Shown here: positions 34,167 to 45,814 of the stretch, in pieces
How the letters are laid out: every line of letters starts with the position of its first letter
Numbering within the stretch: position 1 is the stretch's first letter
The notes under the pieces: generated by a model
What the model saw: the letters and a program-made list of their open reading frames with translations, nothing else
Told to the model about the DNA's origin: nothing
The model's database searches: none
Made by a program: the position numbers and the translations under genes
DNA from: Pseudofrankia saprophytica
GTDB taxonomy: Bacteria; Actinomycetota; Actinomycetes; Frankiales; Frankiaceae
Reading direction: 5' to 3'
NCBI RefSeq assembly: GCF_000235425.2
Contig: NZ_KI912266.1
Coordinates: 1,229,389 to 1,293,388, forward strand
DNA length: 64,000 nucleotides

Positions 34167-35186
34167 ATGACCACCGTGCCTGAGCTTGTCGGCCCGCGCG
34201 ACCCGATGGTCGCGCGGGCCTGGCGGGAGCGACAGCGCGCCGCGCGGCGCCTGGCGGACCCCGCGCGGCTGCCGGTCGTCACCGCGCTGGTCACCGACGG
34301 TTCGGAGCGCGCGACCGCCGCGCTGCTGCGGGAGGCCGGGCTGGAGGTGGTCGGGCTGCTCGCGCCCGAGCCGCTGGAGTCGCTGGCCTGGGCGGCGGAC
34401 ATCGAGGCGCCGCGGGCCTACGCCGACCTGGTCGCGCTGCTGTCGGACGACATCGAGGCCGTGTGCATCGAGCTGGCGCCGCCGGCTTCGGATCTGATCG
34501 CCCAGCGAGCCGCCGAGGCGGGGCTGCACGTGCTGATGGTGCGCGCGGTGACCGATGACCCCGCCGCGCTGCGCGCCGTGGCCGACGTCGCCGAGGACGC
34601 GGACCTCGCCCATGTCGTCGCCTTCGACGACCGGGCATGGCCGGCCGCCTGGCACGTGCAGGAATCGGTGCCCACGCTCGGCCGCCTCACCCAGATGACG
34701 GTGGTGGGTGCGCCGTCCGGGCCGCTGGGCCGGGCGGAGATCCTCGATCTCACGGTCCGCTGGTGCGGCGACGTGCTGGCCGTGTGCGCCGATCCGGAGG
34801 TCATGCCGGCGCGCCGGCTCACGGAGACCGCGCCCGTCACCCTCGCGCTCCTGACCGCGAGCGGCGCGACGGTCCTGGTGCACGAGCAGATGGGCGGGAC
34901 GCTCGACGAGGCGACGTTCACGCTGTGTGGAGAGCGGGGGCGGATCGTCGTCGAGGGCCGCCGGGTCCGGCTGGCCGACCACGACGGAGTGCGCACCGTC
35001 TGGACACCCGCCCCGGCCTCCGACCGTCCAGGCCTGGTCGAGGCGGCCTACGACCTGGTGCGCGCGGTCGAGCTGGGCGACCCCGCGATGGTCCGCGGCG
35101 CCACCGTGCACGACCTGCTGACCGTCACCAGGCTGCGAGACGCCGCGCGCCGCTCGCGGGACAGCGGCGGCTGGGTCGAGCTGTGA
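34167..35186 (+). CDS. Gfo/Idh/MocA-like oxidoreductase-type protein
   Basis: 339 residues. A Rossmann-like N-terminal half (VTALVTDGSERATAALLREAGLEVVGLL, then DDIEAVCIELAPP and AAEAGLHVLMVRAVTDDPAALRAV) recalls Gfo/Idh/MocA dehydrogenases, and the C-terminal half has a matching beta-sheet pattern. The canonical GxGxxG nucleotide loop and the EKP motif are not present, so it may be a degenerate non-catalytic relative. Divergent from thpR. Confidence 0.6.
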   Translation: MTTVPELVGPRDPMVARAWRERQRAARRLADPARLPVVTALVTDGSERATAALLREAGLEVVGLLAPEPLESLAWAADIEAPRAYADLVALLSDDIEAVCIELAPPASDLIAQRAAEAGLHVLMVRAVTDDPAALRAVADVAEDADLAHVVAFDDRAWPAAWHVQESVPTLGRLTQMTVVGAPSGPLGRAEILDLTVRWCGDVLAVCADPEVMPARRLTETAPVTLALLTASGATVLVHEQMGGTLDEATFTLCGERGRIVVEGRRVRLADHDGVRTVWTPAPASDRPGLVEAAYDLVRAVELGDPAMVRGATVHDLLTVTRLRDAARRSRDSGGWVEL

Positions 35187-35267
35187 CGGCCGCCAGGCCG
35201 GGCGCCGGGGCGGTGGGGGGAACACCGGCACGGCGGGGGCGCCACCGAGGGTCGGAACCGGCGAGGG

Positions 35268-35678
35268 TCAGGACCCGGCGAGGCGTTCGAGGATGGGAGC
35301 CGCGCGGCCGAGCGCGGCGATGTCGTCATCGGACAGCTGGGTCAGGCGCTCGGCCAGCCACTCGTCCCGCCGGCGCCGGTCGGACTCGAGCAGGGCGCGG
35401 CCGGCCGCGGTGATCTCCGCGATGACCTGACGGCCGTCGGTGGGATGCGCGGACCGCGCGGCCAGGCCGGCGTCCGCGAGATAGGTGATGACCCTGGTCA
35501 TCGACGGCGGCTGCACCCGCTCGTGCGCGGCGATCTCGCCGAGCGTCATCGGGCCGTGCCGCTCGAGCGTGGCGAGCGCGGCGATCTGCGTCGGCGAGAG
35601 GCTGCTGGAACGCTCCTGACGCATCCGTCGGGACAGCCGCATGACGGACAAGCGCAACGCCGACGCGAGTTCGGGCAT
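35268..35678 (-). CDS. MarR-family transcription regulator
   Basis: 136 residues from ATG 35678 (GGAG lies just upstream); longer starts to 35801 are possible. Core MarR winged helix: SLSPTQIAALATLERHG, MTLGEIAAHERVQPPSMTRV, ITYLADAGLAAR and the wing HPTDGRQVIAEIT, then C-terminal dimer helices. It probably represses genes in response to a small ligand. The two-component pair starts about 260 bp away on the opposite strand. Confidence 0.88.
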   Translation of the reverse strand: MPELASALRLSVMRLSRRMRQERSSSLSPTQIAALATLERHGPMTLGEIAAHERVQPPSMTRVITYLADAGLAARSAHPTDGRQVIAEITAAGRALLESDRRRRDEWLAERLTQLSDDDIAALGRAAPILERLAGS

Positions 35679-35937
35679 CGCCGCGGTCTCCATCGTCCGA
35701 CGGTACTCGTTAGCGAAGCTCAGGATGTACCGGGCCCCCTCGCGGGCCCGGCGGAAGGGACCATCGGCGAGCTCTCGCCCGGACGACCCTTCGGAAGCCA
35801 CCGCTCGGGCGACGTAAGACCACCAACGGGCGGATCTGGACGACGAGGTAGGTGGTTACCCCCATCCTGGCGCCGAGGCTGTGACGGACCGTGTCAGGCT
35901 TATGACATGGCTCCTCAGCATCGGAGGGTGTGCTGAC

Positions 35938-37116
35938 ATGGCGTGGTCTCTGGTCTCGCCACCGAGTGACGGGCAGATACGCACGAGCAGGTCCGAGTGC
36001 CGCTTCCTGGCCCCGGTGATGCTCGTGCTGGCGACGGCCTGCCTCCTCACCACGCTGTTCGGGATGGCGCCGGGGGGCCGCGTATACCTTCCGACGGTCC
36101 TCGCGTTGCTCGCGATCCCCGGATCGTTCGCCGCCGCGGCGGTGCGCTGCCGGCTGGCCCGCGAACGGACCACGCTGCTGCTGGCGTCACTGCCGGTGCC
36201 GCCGTCGCTGGCGGACGTCAGGAGAGTGCTGCGGACGGCGCTGGGTGACCCGACGGGCGAGATCCATCTGTGGGTCGAGGACGACAAGCGCTACATCGTC
36301 GCGAACGGCGCGCCGGCTGATCCCCCGGACCCCGCCAAGGGCATCGTCCGATTCCCGTTGCGCGACCGTGACGGCCGCCCCCTCGCGGTGGTCGTCCTGA
36401 ACGCCCGGCAGGGCGGACCCCGGGACTTCGTCGACGTGACGGTGAAGGCGCTCGCGGTCGCGTTGGAGAACGTCCGGCTGAAGGCGACCGCCGACGCCCG
36501 TCTCGAACAGATCGTCGCCTCGTCCGCCCGCGCCAACGCGGCCGCCTACGAGGCCCGCCGCCGCCTCGAACGCGATCTCCACGACGGGGCCCAGCAACGG
36601 CTCCTGGCGCTGGGTACCCGCCTCGGCGTCGCCCGCCACACCACGACCGAGCCCGAAACCCTCGCCGCCCTGGACGCCGCCCGCGGCGACCTCGCCGCCG
36701 CCCTCGCCGAGCTGCGCACCCTCGCCCGCGGCCTCTACCCCGCCCTCCTCGCCGGCGGCGGTCTCGCCCCCGCGCTCGAGGCCGTCGCGGACGCGCTTCC
36801 CCTCGCGATCACCATCACCGCCCCAGACGAACGTCTCGCCCCCGCCATCGAGGCCAGCGCGTATTACACCGCCTGCGAGGCGCTCACCAACGCCGTCAAG
36901 CACGCCCAGGCCACCGCCGCCGCCGTCACGATCACCTGTACCCCCCTCACCCTCACCCTCACCGTCACCGACAACGGCCAGGGCGGCGCGCGGGCCACGC
37001 CGGACGGCGGCCTCGCCGGGCTGAGCGACCGGCTCCACGCGCTGGGTGGCCGTCTGACCATCAGCAGCCCGCCGGGCAGCGGCACGACGCTCACCGCGGC
37101 CATCCCGATCACCTGA
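35938..37116 (+). CDS. NarL/DesK-type sensor histidine kinase
   Basis: About 392 residues from ATG 35938, chosen because of the GGAGGG ribosome binding site. Two N-terminal membrane helices (about 22-43 and 49-69) with a short loop, a linker with GAF-like features, then HisKA_3 phosphoacceptor LERDLHDGAQQRL (His215) and HATPase: ACEALTNAVKHA, VTDNGQGG and a GSGTTLTAAIP end. Small extracellular loop, so the signal is probably sensed in the membrane. The response regulator follows after 14 nt. Confidence 0.9.
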   Translation: MAWSLVSPPSDGQIRTSRSECRFLAPVMLVLATACLLTTLFGMAPGGRVYLPTVLALLAIPGSFAAAAVRCRLARERTTLLLASLPVPPSLADVRRVLRTALGDPTGEIHLWVEDDKRYIVANGAPADPPDPAKGIVRFPLRDRDGRPLAVVVLNARQGGPRDFVDVTVKALAVALENVRLKATADARLEQIVASSARANAAAYEARRRLERDLHDGAQQRLLALGTRLGVARHTTTEPETLAALDAARGDLAAALAELRTLARGLYPALLAGGGLAPALEAVADALPLAITITAPDERLAPAIEASAYYTACEALTNAVKHAQATAAAVTITCTPLTLTLTVTDNGQGGARATPDGGLAGLSDRLHALGGRLTISSPPGSGTTLTAAIPIT

Positions 37117-37130
37117 GCGACGGGGTTCTC

Positions 37131-37820
37131 ATGCGGGTAGCCGTCGCCGACGACTCGGCCCTCTTTCGCGACGGCCTGGTCCTCCTCCTGCGCCGCGTCG
37201 GCGTCGAGGTGACGGTCGCCGCCGGGACAGCCGAGGCGCTGCTGGCCGCCGTCGCCACCGATCCCCCGGACGCGGTGATCCTCGACATCCGGATGCCACC
37301 GACCTTCGTCGACGAGGGCGTGCGGGCCGCCGAGAGGCTGCGCGCGACCCACCCGGAGATCGGCGTGGTGGTGCTGTCGACGTATGCCGAGGCACCGCAC
37401 GCCGTGCGGCTGCTCGGCGACGGCTCCGGCGGGGTGGGCTACCTGCTCAAGGACCGGGTCGACGACGTCGACACGCTGCTGGACGCGTTGCGCCGGGTCG
37501 CGTCGGGCCGGCTGGTTGTGGACGAGCAGATCGTCGCCCCGCTGCTCGAGCATCGCCGCCAGGCGAGCTCGCTGGCCCGGCTGACCGCCCGAGAGCGGAC
37601 CGTGCTGCGCCACATGGCGGAGGGACGGTCGAACCAGGGCATCGGCGCCGTGCTGCACCTCTCTCCGAAGACCGTGGAGAACCACGTCGCGAGCGTGCTG
37701 GCGAAGTTGGATCTTCAGGTCACCGCGGACGACAACCGCCGGATCCTGGCGGTGCTGGCCTGGCTACGCGACCGGGCGGACGACGATCCGTCCGCCGTTC
37801 CACTGCCCAGCCAGGGCTGA
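37131..37820 (+). CDS. NarL/LuxR-type response regulator
   Basis: 229 residues. Receiver domain with acidic pair Asp7-Asp8, phosphoacceptor Asp52 (AVILDIRMPPT) and the GYLLKDR Lys. LuxR-type C-terminal helix-turn-helix: LTARERTVLRHMAEGRSNQG, then LSPKTVENHVASVLAKL. Partner of the kinase just upstream. The same receiver style (GYLLKDRVDD) recurs in the orphan regulator at 55426. Confidence 0.92.
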   Translation: MRVAVADDSALFRDGLVLLLRRVGVEVTVAAGTAEALLAAVATDPPDAVILDIRMPPTFVDEGVRAAERLRATHPEIGVVVLSTYAEAPHAVRLLGDGSGGVGYLLKDRVDDVDTLLDALRRVASGRLVVDEQIVAPLLEHRRQASSLARLTARERTVLRHMAEGRSNQGIGAVLHLSPKTVENHVASVLAKLDLQVTADDNRRILAVLAWLRDRADDDPSAVPLPSQG

Positions 37821-38347
37821 CCGCCTCGGCGCGCTGGGCCCGACCGTTCGTCGAGCTCGACCGGGGCCAGATGGTCTCGTTCGGTGCGTTTTAAACTACT
37901 CTACGTAATTTCAAATATCGGCAAATAGACTCTTTTGCCGTCCTCTCGAAGCGATGCCAAGGGCAGTGGGGACCGGGCGGGCAATCCGGTACTACGGGCA
38001 CACGCCAGGCGATACCTGATACACAACGCGTTCCCACCAATAACGATCGAGAGCTACCGGAACCAAGGTCGACGAGCGTTACGACCACGAATTGTGGCTA
38101 GCTCAGGGCGCTACGCATGGCTGTGGCGACGCAGCAGACCAACCCGGCTACGCGGGACGGACCGGGTGGCGCAACCCACGTCGGATGTTCCACTCCGATC
38201 ACGCGCATGTGGCGCGCCGAGCGGCCAGACTTGGGAGTAACGAACTGCCAGCAAACCGGCGCGAGGGCTTCCGTTACCCGGACTCGTGGCGCCGGCGTCG
38301 TGCCAGCCCGTCGACCGACTGCGCTGCCACAGCGAGAGGAGCCCGGC
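37821..38347. other. Intergenic region before gltA
   Basis: No supported gene. It has an AT-rich patch (37888-37936) and a 7-bp hairpin CGGCAAA/TTTGCCG (37919-37940) that may end the two-component transcript. Longer frames running into gltA lack coding signs before 38348. Confidence 0.45.
37919..37940 (+). terminator. Hairpin after the two-component genes
   Basis: CGGCAAA and TTTGCCG form a 7-bp stem around an 8-nt loop, about 100 nt after the response-regulator stop. A weaker candidate terminator. Confidence 0.4.
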
Positions 38348-39715
38348 GTGTCCGAGCAGGTCAGCACCCTGACCGTGACCGACAACCGCACCGGTCGTAG
38401 CTACGAGATTCCGATTAAAGACGGCGCCGTGCCCGCGGCCGACTTTCGCAAGATCAAGGTCGACGACGCCGACTTCGGGCTGATGACCTACGACCCTGCG
38501 TTCACCAACACGGCGAGCTGTCGCAGCGCCATCACGTTCATCGACGGCGACGCCGGCATCCTGCGGTACCGCGGCTACCCAATCCAGGACGTCGCGGAGA
38601 AGAGCAGCTTCCTGGAGGTCGCCTACCTCCTGCTCGCGGGAGAGTTGCCGACCAAGGACGAACTGTTCACCTGGGAAGACGAGATCACGCACCACACCCT
38701 GGTGCACGAGTCGATCAAGAAGTTCATCGACGGCTTCCACCATGACGCCCATCCGATGGGCATGCTGGTCTCGTCCGTGGGCGCACTGTCGACCTTCTAC
38801 CCGGACGCCAAGAAGATCAAGGATCCGGGGCTGCGCCGGCTGCAGATCGTCCGGCTGATCGCGAAGATCACCACGCTCGCGGCGTACTCCTACCGGCACT
38901 CCGTCGGGTTCCCGTACGTCTACCCGGACAACGACCTGTCGTACGCCGGCAACTTCCTCAACATGATGTGGAAGGCGACGGAGCTCAAGTACGACCCGGA
39001 CCCGGTCCTCGAGCACGCCCTCGACGTGCTGTTCATCCTGCACGCGGACCACGAGCAGAACTGCTCCGCGAACGCGATGCGCGCCGTCGGCAGCTCCGAG
39101 GCCGACCCCTTCTCGGCCGCCGCCGCGGCGATCGCCGCGCTCTACGGCCCGCTGCACGGCGGCGCCAACGAGCAGGTGCTGCGGATGCTGCGCGAGATCG
39201 GCTCGCCGGAGAACATCCCGGGCTTCATCGCGCAGGTGAAGGACGGCAAGAAGAAGTTGATGGGCTTCGGCCACCGGATCTACAAGAACTACGACCCGCG
39301 CGCCCGGGTGATCCGCCAGATCGCCGACGAGGTGTTCAAGGTCACCGGCACGAACCCGCTGCTGGACCTGGCGATGGAGCTGGAGCGGATCGCGCTCGAG
39401 GACGACTACTTCATCAGCCGCAAGCTCTACCCGAACGTCGACTTCTACACCGGGATCATCTACCAGGCGATGGGCTTCCCGGTGGAGATGTTCCCGGTGC
39501 TGTTCGCGATCGGCCGGATGCCGGGCTGGCTCGCCCAGTGGGAGGAGGGCCTGCTCGACCCCGAGCAGAAGATCGCCCGCCCGCGCCAGCTCTACGTCGG
39601 CTACGACGAGCGCTCCTACGTCCCGATGTCGACCCGCTCCGCCGCCCAGGACGCGGACGTGGACGCCATCGCCGCCCAGGCCGCCCAGGCCGCCCCGGAG
39701 CGCCCGCTGCGCTAG
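38348..39715 (+). CDS. gltA: Citrate synthase (long form)
   Basis: 455 residues from GTG 38348, with GAGAGGAG upstream. Oxaloacetate plus acetyl-CoA to citrate, first step of the TCA cycle. Catalytic and binding segments: GILRYRGYPIQD, HADHEQNCSANAMR (His), GPLHGGANEQVLRML (His), GFGHRIYKNYDPRA (His) and the Asp in NVDFYTGI. The longer hexameric type typical of actinobacterial gltA. A clear terminator follows. Confidence 0.95.
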   Translation: MSEQVSTLTVTDNRTGRSYEIPIKDGAVPAADFRKIKVDDADFGLMTYDPAFTNTASCRSAITFIDGDAGILRYRGYPIQDVAEKSSFLEVAYLLLAGELPTKDELFTWEDEITHHTLVHESIKKFIDGFHHDAHPMGMLVSSVGALSTFYPDAKKIKDPGLRRLQIVRLIAKITTLAAYSYRHSVGFPYVYPDNDLSYAGNFLNMMWKATELKYDPDPVLEHALDVLFILHADHEQNCSANAMRAVGSSEADPFSAAAAAIAALYGPLHGGANEQVLRMLREIGSPENIPGFIAQVKDGKKKLMGFGHRIYKNYDPRARVIRQIADEVFKVTGTNPLLDLAMELERIALEDDYFISRKLYPNVDFYTGIIYQAMGFPVEMFPVLFAIGRMPGWLAQWEEGLLDPEQKIARPRQLYVGYDERSYVPMSTRSAAQDADVDAIAAQAAQAAPERPLR

Positions 39716-39783
39716 GCCCCCGCACCCACCCGGCGCAGGCCTTCGGCTGAGCGACTGACCCGCAAGACCCGCAAGACCCGCAA

Positions 39784-39814
39784 GAAACCCCGGCTCGACC
39801 CGAGCCGGGGTTTC
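39784..39814 (+). terminator. Intrinsic terminator of gltA
   Basis: A 14-bp perfect stem GAAACCCCGGCTCG / CGAGCCGGGGTTTC with an ACC loop, followed by TTCGTC. Just before it lies a short tandem repeat, GACCCGCAA about three times. Confidence 0.85.
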
Positions 39815-39835
39815 TTCGTCTCCGCCGGCCAACCA

Positions 39836-39910
39836 TGATCGCCAGATGTGTACCGGGATCCGAATGCCCAAGCCCCGCCAGTTCGGATTTCGATACACAT
39901 CTGGCGATCA
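39836..39910. repeat. 75-nt palindromic element downstream of gltA
   Basis: A perfect 17-bp inverted repeat, TGATCGCCAGATGTGTA and its complement, flanks an inner 7-bp inverted repeat ATCCGAA/TTCGGAT with a 17-nt central segment. It lies 21 nt after the gltA terminator. The sequence is less GC-rich than its surroundings. It may be a REP-like or MITE-like mobile palindrome. Confidence 0.8.
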
Positions 39911-40055
39911 AGCCCGCTGGCGGCTCTGGTTGGGCCGTCCTCCAGCACGTGACCGGTCGCCCTGGTCAGCCGCTCGGGCTGGAGCGGTCATCGTCAGTCG
40001 CGCAGCCGGGAACGGACCTCGGCCATGGCGGCGGGGCACACGTGCCCATTCCGGG

Positions 40056-40925
40056 TCAGGGTGCGAGCCGCTCGACTGTCCACCATTCCTCGCTGTCCAC
40101 CTTGGTCGACCTCCCCTCACTGTCGTCCGCTGCCACCGCGCTGGCCGGCCTACCGGTAAGTGGGGCCGTGCGGCGGTAGCGGAGGCGGTCGTGCAGGCGG
40201 TCGGGGCGGCCCTGCCAGAACTCGACGGTCTCCGGGACCACGAGCAGCCCGCCCCAGAACGGCGGGACCGGGATCGACGTCCCGGGCGGCCAGCGCTCGA
40301 CGAGCTCCGCGTCGCGGCGCTCGAGCTCCTCCCGGGACGAGAGCACCGCCGACTGGTGGCTGGCCCAGGCGCCCAACTGGCTGCCCCGGGGGCGAGAGTG
40401 GAAGTACTCGGCAGAACGTTGCACCGACACTCGCTCCACGGTCCCCACCACGATCACCTGGCGTTCCAGCGAGTACCAGGGGAAGACCAGGCTGCCGTGC
40501 GGGTTGGCGGCGCTTTCCCGACCTTTGCGGGACGTGTAGTTGGTAAAGAGGAGGAATCCCTCGGCGCCGAACCCCTTCAGCAGGACCGTACGGGCGCTCG
40601 GCCGGCCGGCCGCGTCGGCGGTGGCGAAGACCATGGCGTTCGGCTCGAGCACCCCGGAGCCAGGCGCGGCGGCGTCGGCGAACCAGTGCGCGAACTGCTC
40701 CAGCCAGGTCGACGCCAGGTCGCTCTCGTCAAGCCGTCCACCGCCATAACCGCGGCGCACCGCGGCGAGGTCGGCGCCGAGCTGGGCGTCGGCCTCCGCC
40801 GGGACCCGAGCGAGGCGGGCGGGTCCGGGATGGACCTGACCGGAGTGGGCGTAGTCAGAGCGGGGCAGGTCCGATGGTGACGAAGCAGACCGTGGCCGGG
40901 TGGGCTCGGGCTCGGGGGCGGCCAT
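40056..40925 (-). CDS. pdxH: Pyridoxamine 5'-phosphate oxidase
   Basis: 289 residues from ATG 40925. FMN enzyme making pyridoxal phosphate from PNP or PMP. Family segments: AMVFATADAAGRPSARTVLLKGFGAEGFLLFTNY (in parts), SRKGRESAANPHGSLVF, WYSLERQVIVVGTVERV, YFHSRPRGSQLGAWAS and the C-terminal WQGRPDRLHDRLRYRR ... WTVERLAP. A ~30-residue insert precedes the last strand. pdxH is next to citrate synthase genes in Streptomyces too. Confidence 0.94.
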   Translation of the reverse strand: MAAPEPEPTRPRSASSPSDLPRSDYAHSGQVHPGPARLARVPAEADAQLGADLAAVRRGYGGGRLDESDLASTWLEQFAHWFADAAAPGSGVLEPNAMVFATADAAGRPSARTVLLKGFGAEGFLLFTNYTSRKGRESAANPHGSLVFPWYSLERQVIVVGTVERVSVQRSAEYFHSRPRGSQLGAWASHQSAVLSSREELERRDAELVERWPPGTSIPVPPFWGGLLVVPETVEFWQGRPDRLHDRLRYRRTAPLTGRPASAVAADDSEGRSTKVDSEEWWTVERLAP

Positions 40926-41258
40926 GGGCCGATCCTGGCATCGCTCGCGGGGCCACGGGGAACCGGAGCTCCCGGTAGAGAGCGGCGGTCTCGCGGCAGT
41001 AAAGGCCGCCGGCGGAACCAGTACGCCGTTCTCTCCGTAACACGCAGGTTTCACCTGCCTGACCGCTTCGCGGGATGTGAAGTACGACACCTCCCCGTCA
41101 CTGGGGGTTTCCCTGCGGCCCCGGACAGGACGATCGTCCCCTGCCAGGGGTTGGATGGTCGGCGGGGCCTGTTCGTGGCGTCGCCGGGCCCCGGGCGGCA
41201 GGATGCTCGCCGCGGGGGACGCAATCACTGCGATACATAGAGCGGAGATCCGGACTCG
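40926..41258. other. Divergent intergenic region between pdxH and the second citrate synthase
   Basis: No gene. Contains several small hairpins, such as GCAGGT/ACCTGC (41044-41058) and CCCCT/AGGGG near 41140. Promoters for both genes should lie here, but I could not fix them. Confidence 0.45.
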
Positions 41259-43470
<2,212 letters not shown>

Positions 43471-43881
43471 CCGCCACGCGACGCTCGACAGAACGGCCGG
43501 TCCGGTCCTCCTTCGGGAGGCGGACCGGCCGTTTCGCGTAGGTGCGGGGGTGGCTCGGCTTACGGGACGCACAGGTCGCCCGCCGGACCAGGCGGGCTGT
43601 GACCTGCCTGGCGCACTCCGGCGTGGGGTCGGCGGGGCCCGCCGCGAGATTGTCACTCAATGGCAAAACTCGCCCTTAGTGGTGGGACAAGCTTCCTACG
43701 TGGAAACCGACACCCAACGGCAGCGCTAGATCGTAACCCTACCTGTGTATCCGCTATGCCTTGTTGGTACCGTTCCTGACCGGTACCGGTGCGCGCGCAG
43801 GGGAAGTGCCCCCGTCGGCTCGGGCCAACTAGCCCTCGTGGGTGGCAACCGCGCGGGCCGGTCTGCGAGGGAGACGGATTC
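43471..43881. other. Intergenic region between serC and the secreted protein gene
   Basis: Holds the serC terminator at its start; otherwise no supported gene. An AT-richer patch near 43655-43760 (TACCTGTGTATCC) may have the promoter for the next gene. Confidence 0.45.
43492..43535 (+). terminator. Terminator of the citA-serC operon
   Basis: A 13-bp perfect stem AACGGCCGGTCCG/CGGACCGGCCGTT holds an inner 5-bp CCTCC/GGAGG stem with a short loop, then TTT. Confidence 0.85.
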
Positions 43882-44658
43882 ATGCGTAAATCCAGAATGC
43901 GGGCCGTCGTGGCCGGCACTATCGGCGCGGCGGTGATCGCCGTGGGTGCTCCGGCGTGGGCGGCTTCCCCCTCGCCGAGTGCCAGCCCCGAAGCGGCCTC
44001 CAGCCCGTCGGCCAGCCCCACGGCCACGGCGACTCCCGTGACGAACGGCCTCGGCGTGACCATCAGCCCGCCCGCGGTCATCCCGCCCGGCGCCACGGCC
44101 ACGGCCACCTCGACGGAGACGCCGACGCCGACGCCCGAGGCCGGCCTGACCAGCACCGCGGTGACGTCGGCGAGCCCGACGGCCACCGGCACACCCGGAG
44201 TGATCGTCGTCCCGGGCTTCGGTGAGATCGACTTCAAGAAGGGCTGCGACACCTTCAACTCCTTCTCGCCGATCAAGGTCCCCTGCGACAAGGAGATCAA
44301 CGGCATCGAGGACTTCGAGGTCAACCCGCTGCTCATCACCGCCACCTGCGGCCCGAACGGCCCGGACTGGACGATCAAGAACACCGGCGCCAAGGCACTC
44401 GGCTTCGGCTGGTTCGACATCAACCTCGGCGGCGGCATCTCGACGATCGCGCCGGGCGAGACCCAGAAGCTCAACACCCACTCGAAAGCCGTGATCGCCT
44501 CGCCATGGGACGCGGCGACCAACGTCCTGCTGGTCGCGATCCCCGCCGTCGGCTTCTCTACCTGCCCCGGCGCCCCGGCCCTCCCTGCCGTTCCGGTCAG
44601 CCTGCCGACCGCCCCGCCCGCCGCTGCTGTCCCCGGCATCCCGCACTTCACCGGCTGA
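43882..44658 (+). CDS. Secreted Ser/Thr/Pro-rich protein
   Basis: 258 residues from ATG 43882, behind GAGGGAG. Sec signal peptide MRKSRMRAVVAGTIGAAVIA ending in PAWAAS. Residues 29-110 are a Ser/Thr/Pro/Ala-rich stalk. A globular domain (about 110-230) has four cysteines (KKGCDTF, KVPCDKE, TATCGPNG, FSTCPGA), probably two disulfides. The domain resembles a beta-sandwich. No family recognised. The L,D-transpeptidase gene starts 3 nt after its stop, so both are likely cotranscribed and act in the envelope. Confidence 0.78.
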   Translation: MRKSRMRAVVAGTIGAAVIAVGAPAWAASPSPSASPEAASSPSASPTATATPVTNGLGVTISPPAVIPPGATATATSTETPTPTPEAGLTSTAVTSASPTATGTPGVIVVPGFGEIDFKKGCDTFNSFSPIKVPCDKEINGIEDFEVNPLLITATCGPNGPDWTIKNTGAKALGFGWFDINLGGGISTIAPGETQKLNTHSKAVIASPWDAATNVLLVAIPAVGFSTCPGAPALPAVPVSLPTAPPAAAVPGIPHFTG

Positions 44659-44661
44659 TCC

Positions 44662-45429
44662 ATGCGGTTCTCCGGCAAGATCGCTCGCGCCGCGGTGATG
44701 GCGGCTCTGGTCGCCGTCGCCGCGGCCGGCTGTGGGGGTGGCGGCACCCCGGAAGCCACCCCCACCCAGATGCCGGACCCGGTGAAGACCCAGCTGGCCG
44801 CCGTGGCCGGGGTCGGCGTGGACAGCACGATCCTCACCGCGACCGGTAACTCGGTCGCGGTGTACCCGGCGCCCGGGGCACCCGGCGCCGCCGCGACTCC
44901 GAAGCTACGGCTGGCCAACCCGAATCAGGACGGCGCGAAGCTCGTCCTCCTCGTCACGGCCAAGATGCCGGGCTGGTGGCAGGTCCTGCTGCCGGTCCAG
45001 CCGAACGGCTCGACCGGCTGGGTCAAGGCCGAGCAGGTGGCCGCGAGCAGCACTCCGTACCGGATCGTGGTGTCCCGCGGCCAGCACACCCTCACGCTCT
45101 ACAAGTCGGGCGCCTCGATCGCTGTGGAGAAGGTCGCGATCGGGACCTCGGACACTCCGACGCCGGGTGGCCAGTTCTACCTGGCGGAGCTGCTCAAGCC
45201 ACCGAACCCGAGCGGTCCGTATGGTCCGTACGCATTCGGCCTCAGCGGCTTCTCCACGACCCTCGACTCCTTCGAGGGCCAGGATCCGGTGATCGGCATC
45301 CATGGCACCAACCAGCCGCAGCTGCTCGGCCAGGACGTCTCCCACGGGTGCATCCGGCTCAGCAACGACGCCATCACTCGCCTGGCGGGAACCGTGCCGA
45401 CCGGCACCCCGGTCGACATCATCGCCTAA
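44662..45429 (+). CDS. L,D-transpeptidase lipoprotein (YkuD)
   Basis: 255 residues. Lipoprotein signal with lipobox AAAGC (Cys24). An SH3-like domain (about 55-128, ending GSTGWVKAEQV) precedes the YkuD domain (132-255) with His214 in IGIHGT and the catalytic SHGCIRLSN, His228, Cys230, Arg232. Makes 3-3 cross-links in peptidoglycan or attaches proteins. Downstream of a secreted protein in one operon. Confidence 0.92.
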   Translation: MRFSGKIARAAVMAALVAVAAAGCGGGGTPEATPTQMPDPVKTQLAAVAGVGVDSTILTATGNSVAVYPAPGAPGAAATPKLRLANPNQDGAKLVLLVTAKMPGWWQVLLPVQPNGSTGWVKAEQVAASSTPYRIVVSRGQHTLTLYKSGASIAVEKVAIGTSDTPTPGGQFYLAELLKPPNPSGPYGPYAFGLSGFSTTLDSFEGQDPVIGIHGTNQPQLLGQDVSHGCIRLSNDAITRLAGTVPTGTPVDIIA

Positions 45430-45814
45430 GACGCTCGAGGGGCGCCACGGTGACCTGTGCGGTTCGTCGGATGCTGGTCGGGCACGACGCAAGACACGCG
45501 GGCTGTCGGCCATCTGACAGCTCGGGAAGTCGAAATCCGGTGGTCAGTCGGCCGCCGGATGCCTGAACCTTGGCAGGACGGTCCCGGCCGACCTATTCAA
45601 AAAGGGCGCGTAAGCCCGGCCTAGCTGGGTAGGGGCCCATAACGTTGCCGGTCAGGCCTCGAAGTCGCGGCTTGGACCGGCGACAGTTAGAGAGCAGGAC
45701 GTCGAGACTAGGCGGAGGTGATGGGGATCCCTCCGCCGTTGGGACCACAGACGTGTGGAGTAGGAGGGCTCTACTCGTCAAGGACGGTCCCGCCCGGCCG
45801 CGGTCGCGCCGACC
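45430..45814. other. Intergenic region with convergent terminator
   Basis: Between the transpeptidase and two minus-strand hypothetical ORFs. The hairpin GGCGGAGG/CCTCCGCC (45711-45737, 11-nt loop) can end transcripts from both sides. Otherwise nothing recognisable. Confidence 0.5.
45711..45737. terminator. Hairpin between convergent transcripts
   Basis: An 8-bp stem GGCGGAGG/CCTCCGCC with an 11-nt loop. Confidence 0.5.

Noticed and set aside
38111..39898. A 595-codon minus-strand frame over gltA
   Set aside because: Antisense to an unmistakable citrate synthase.
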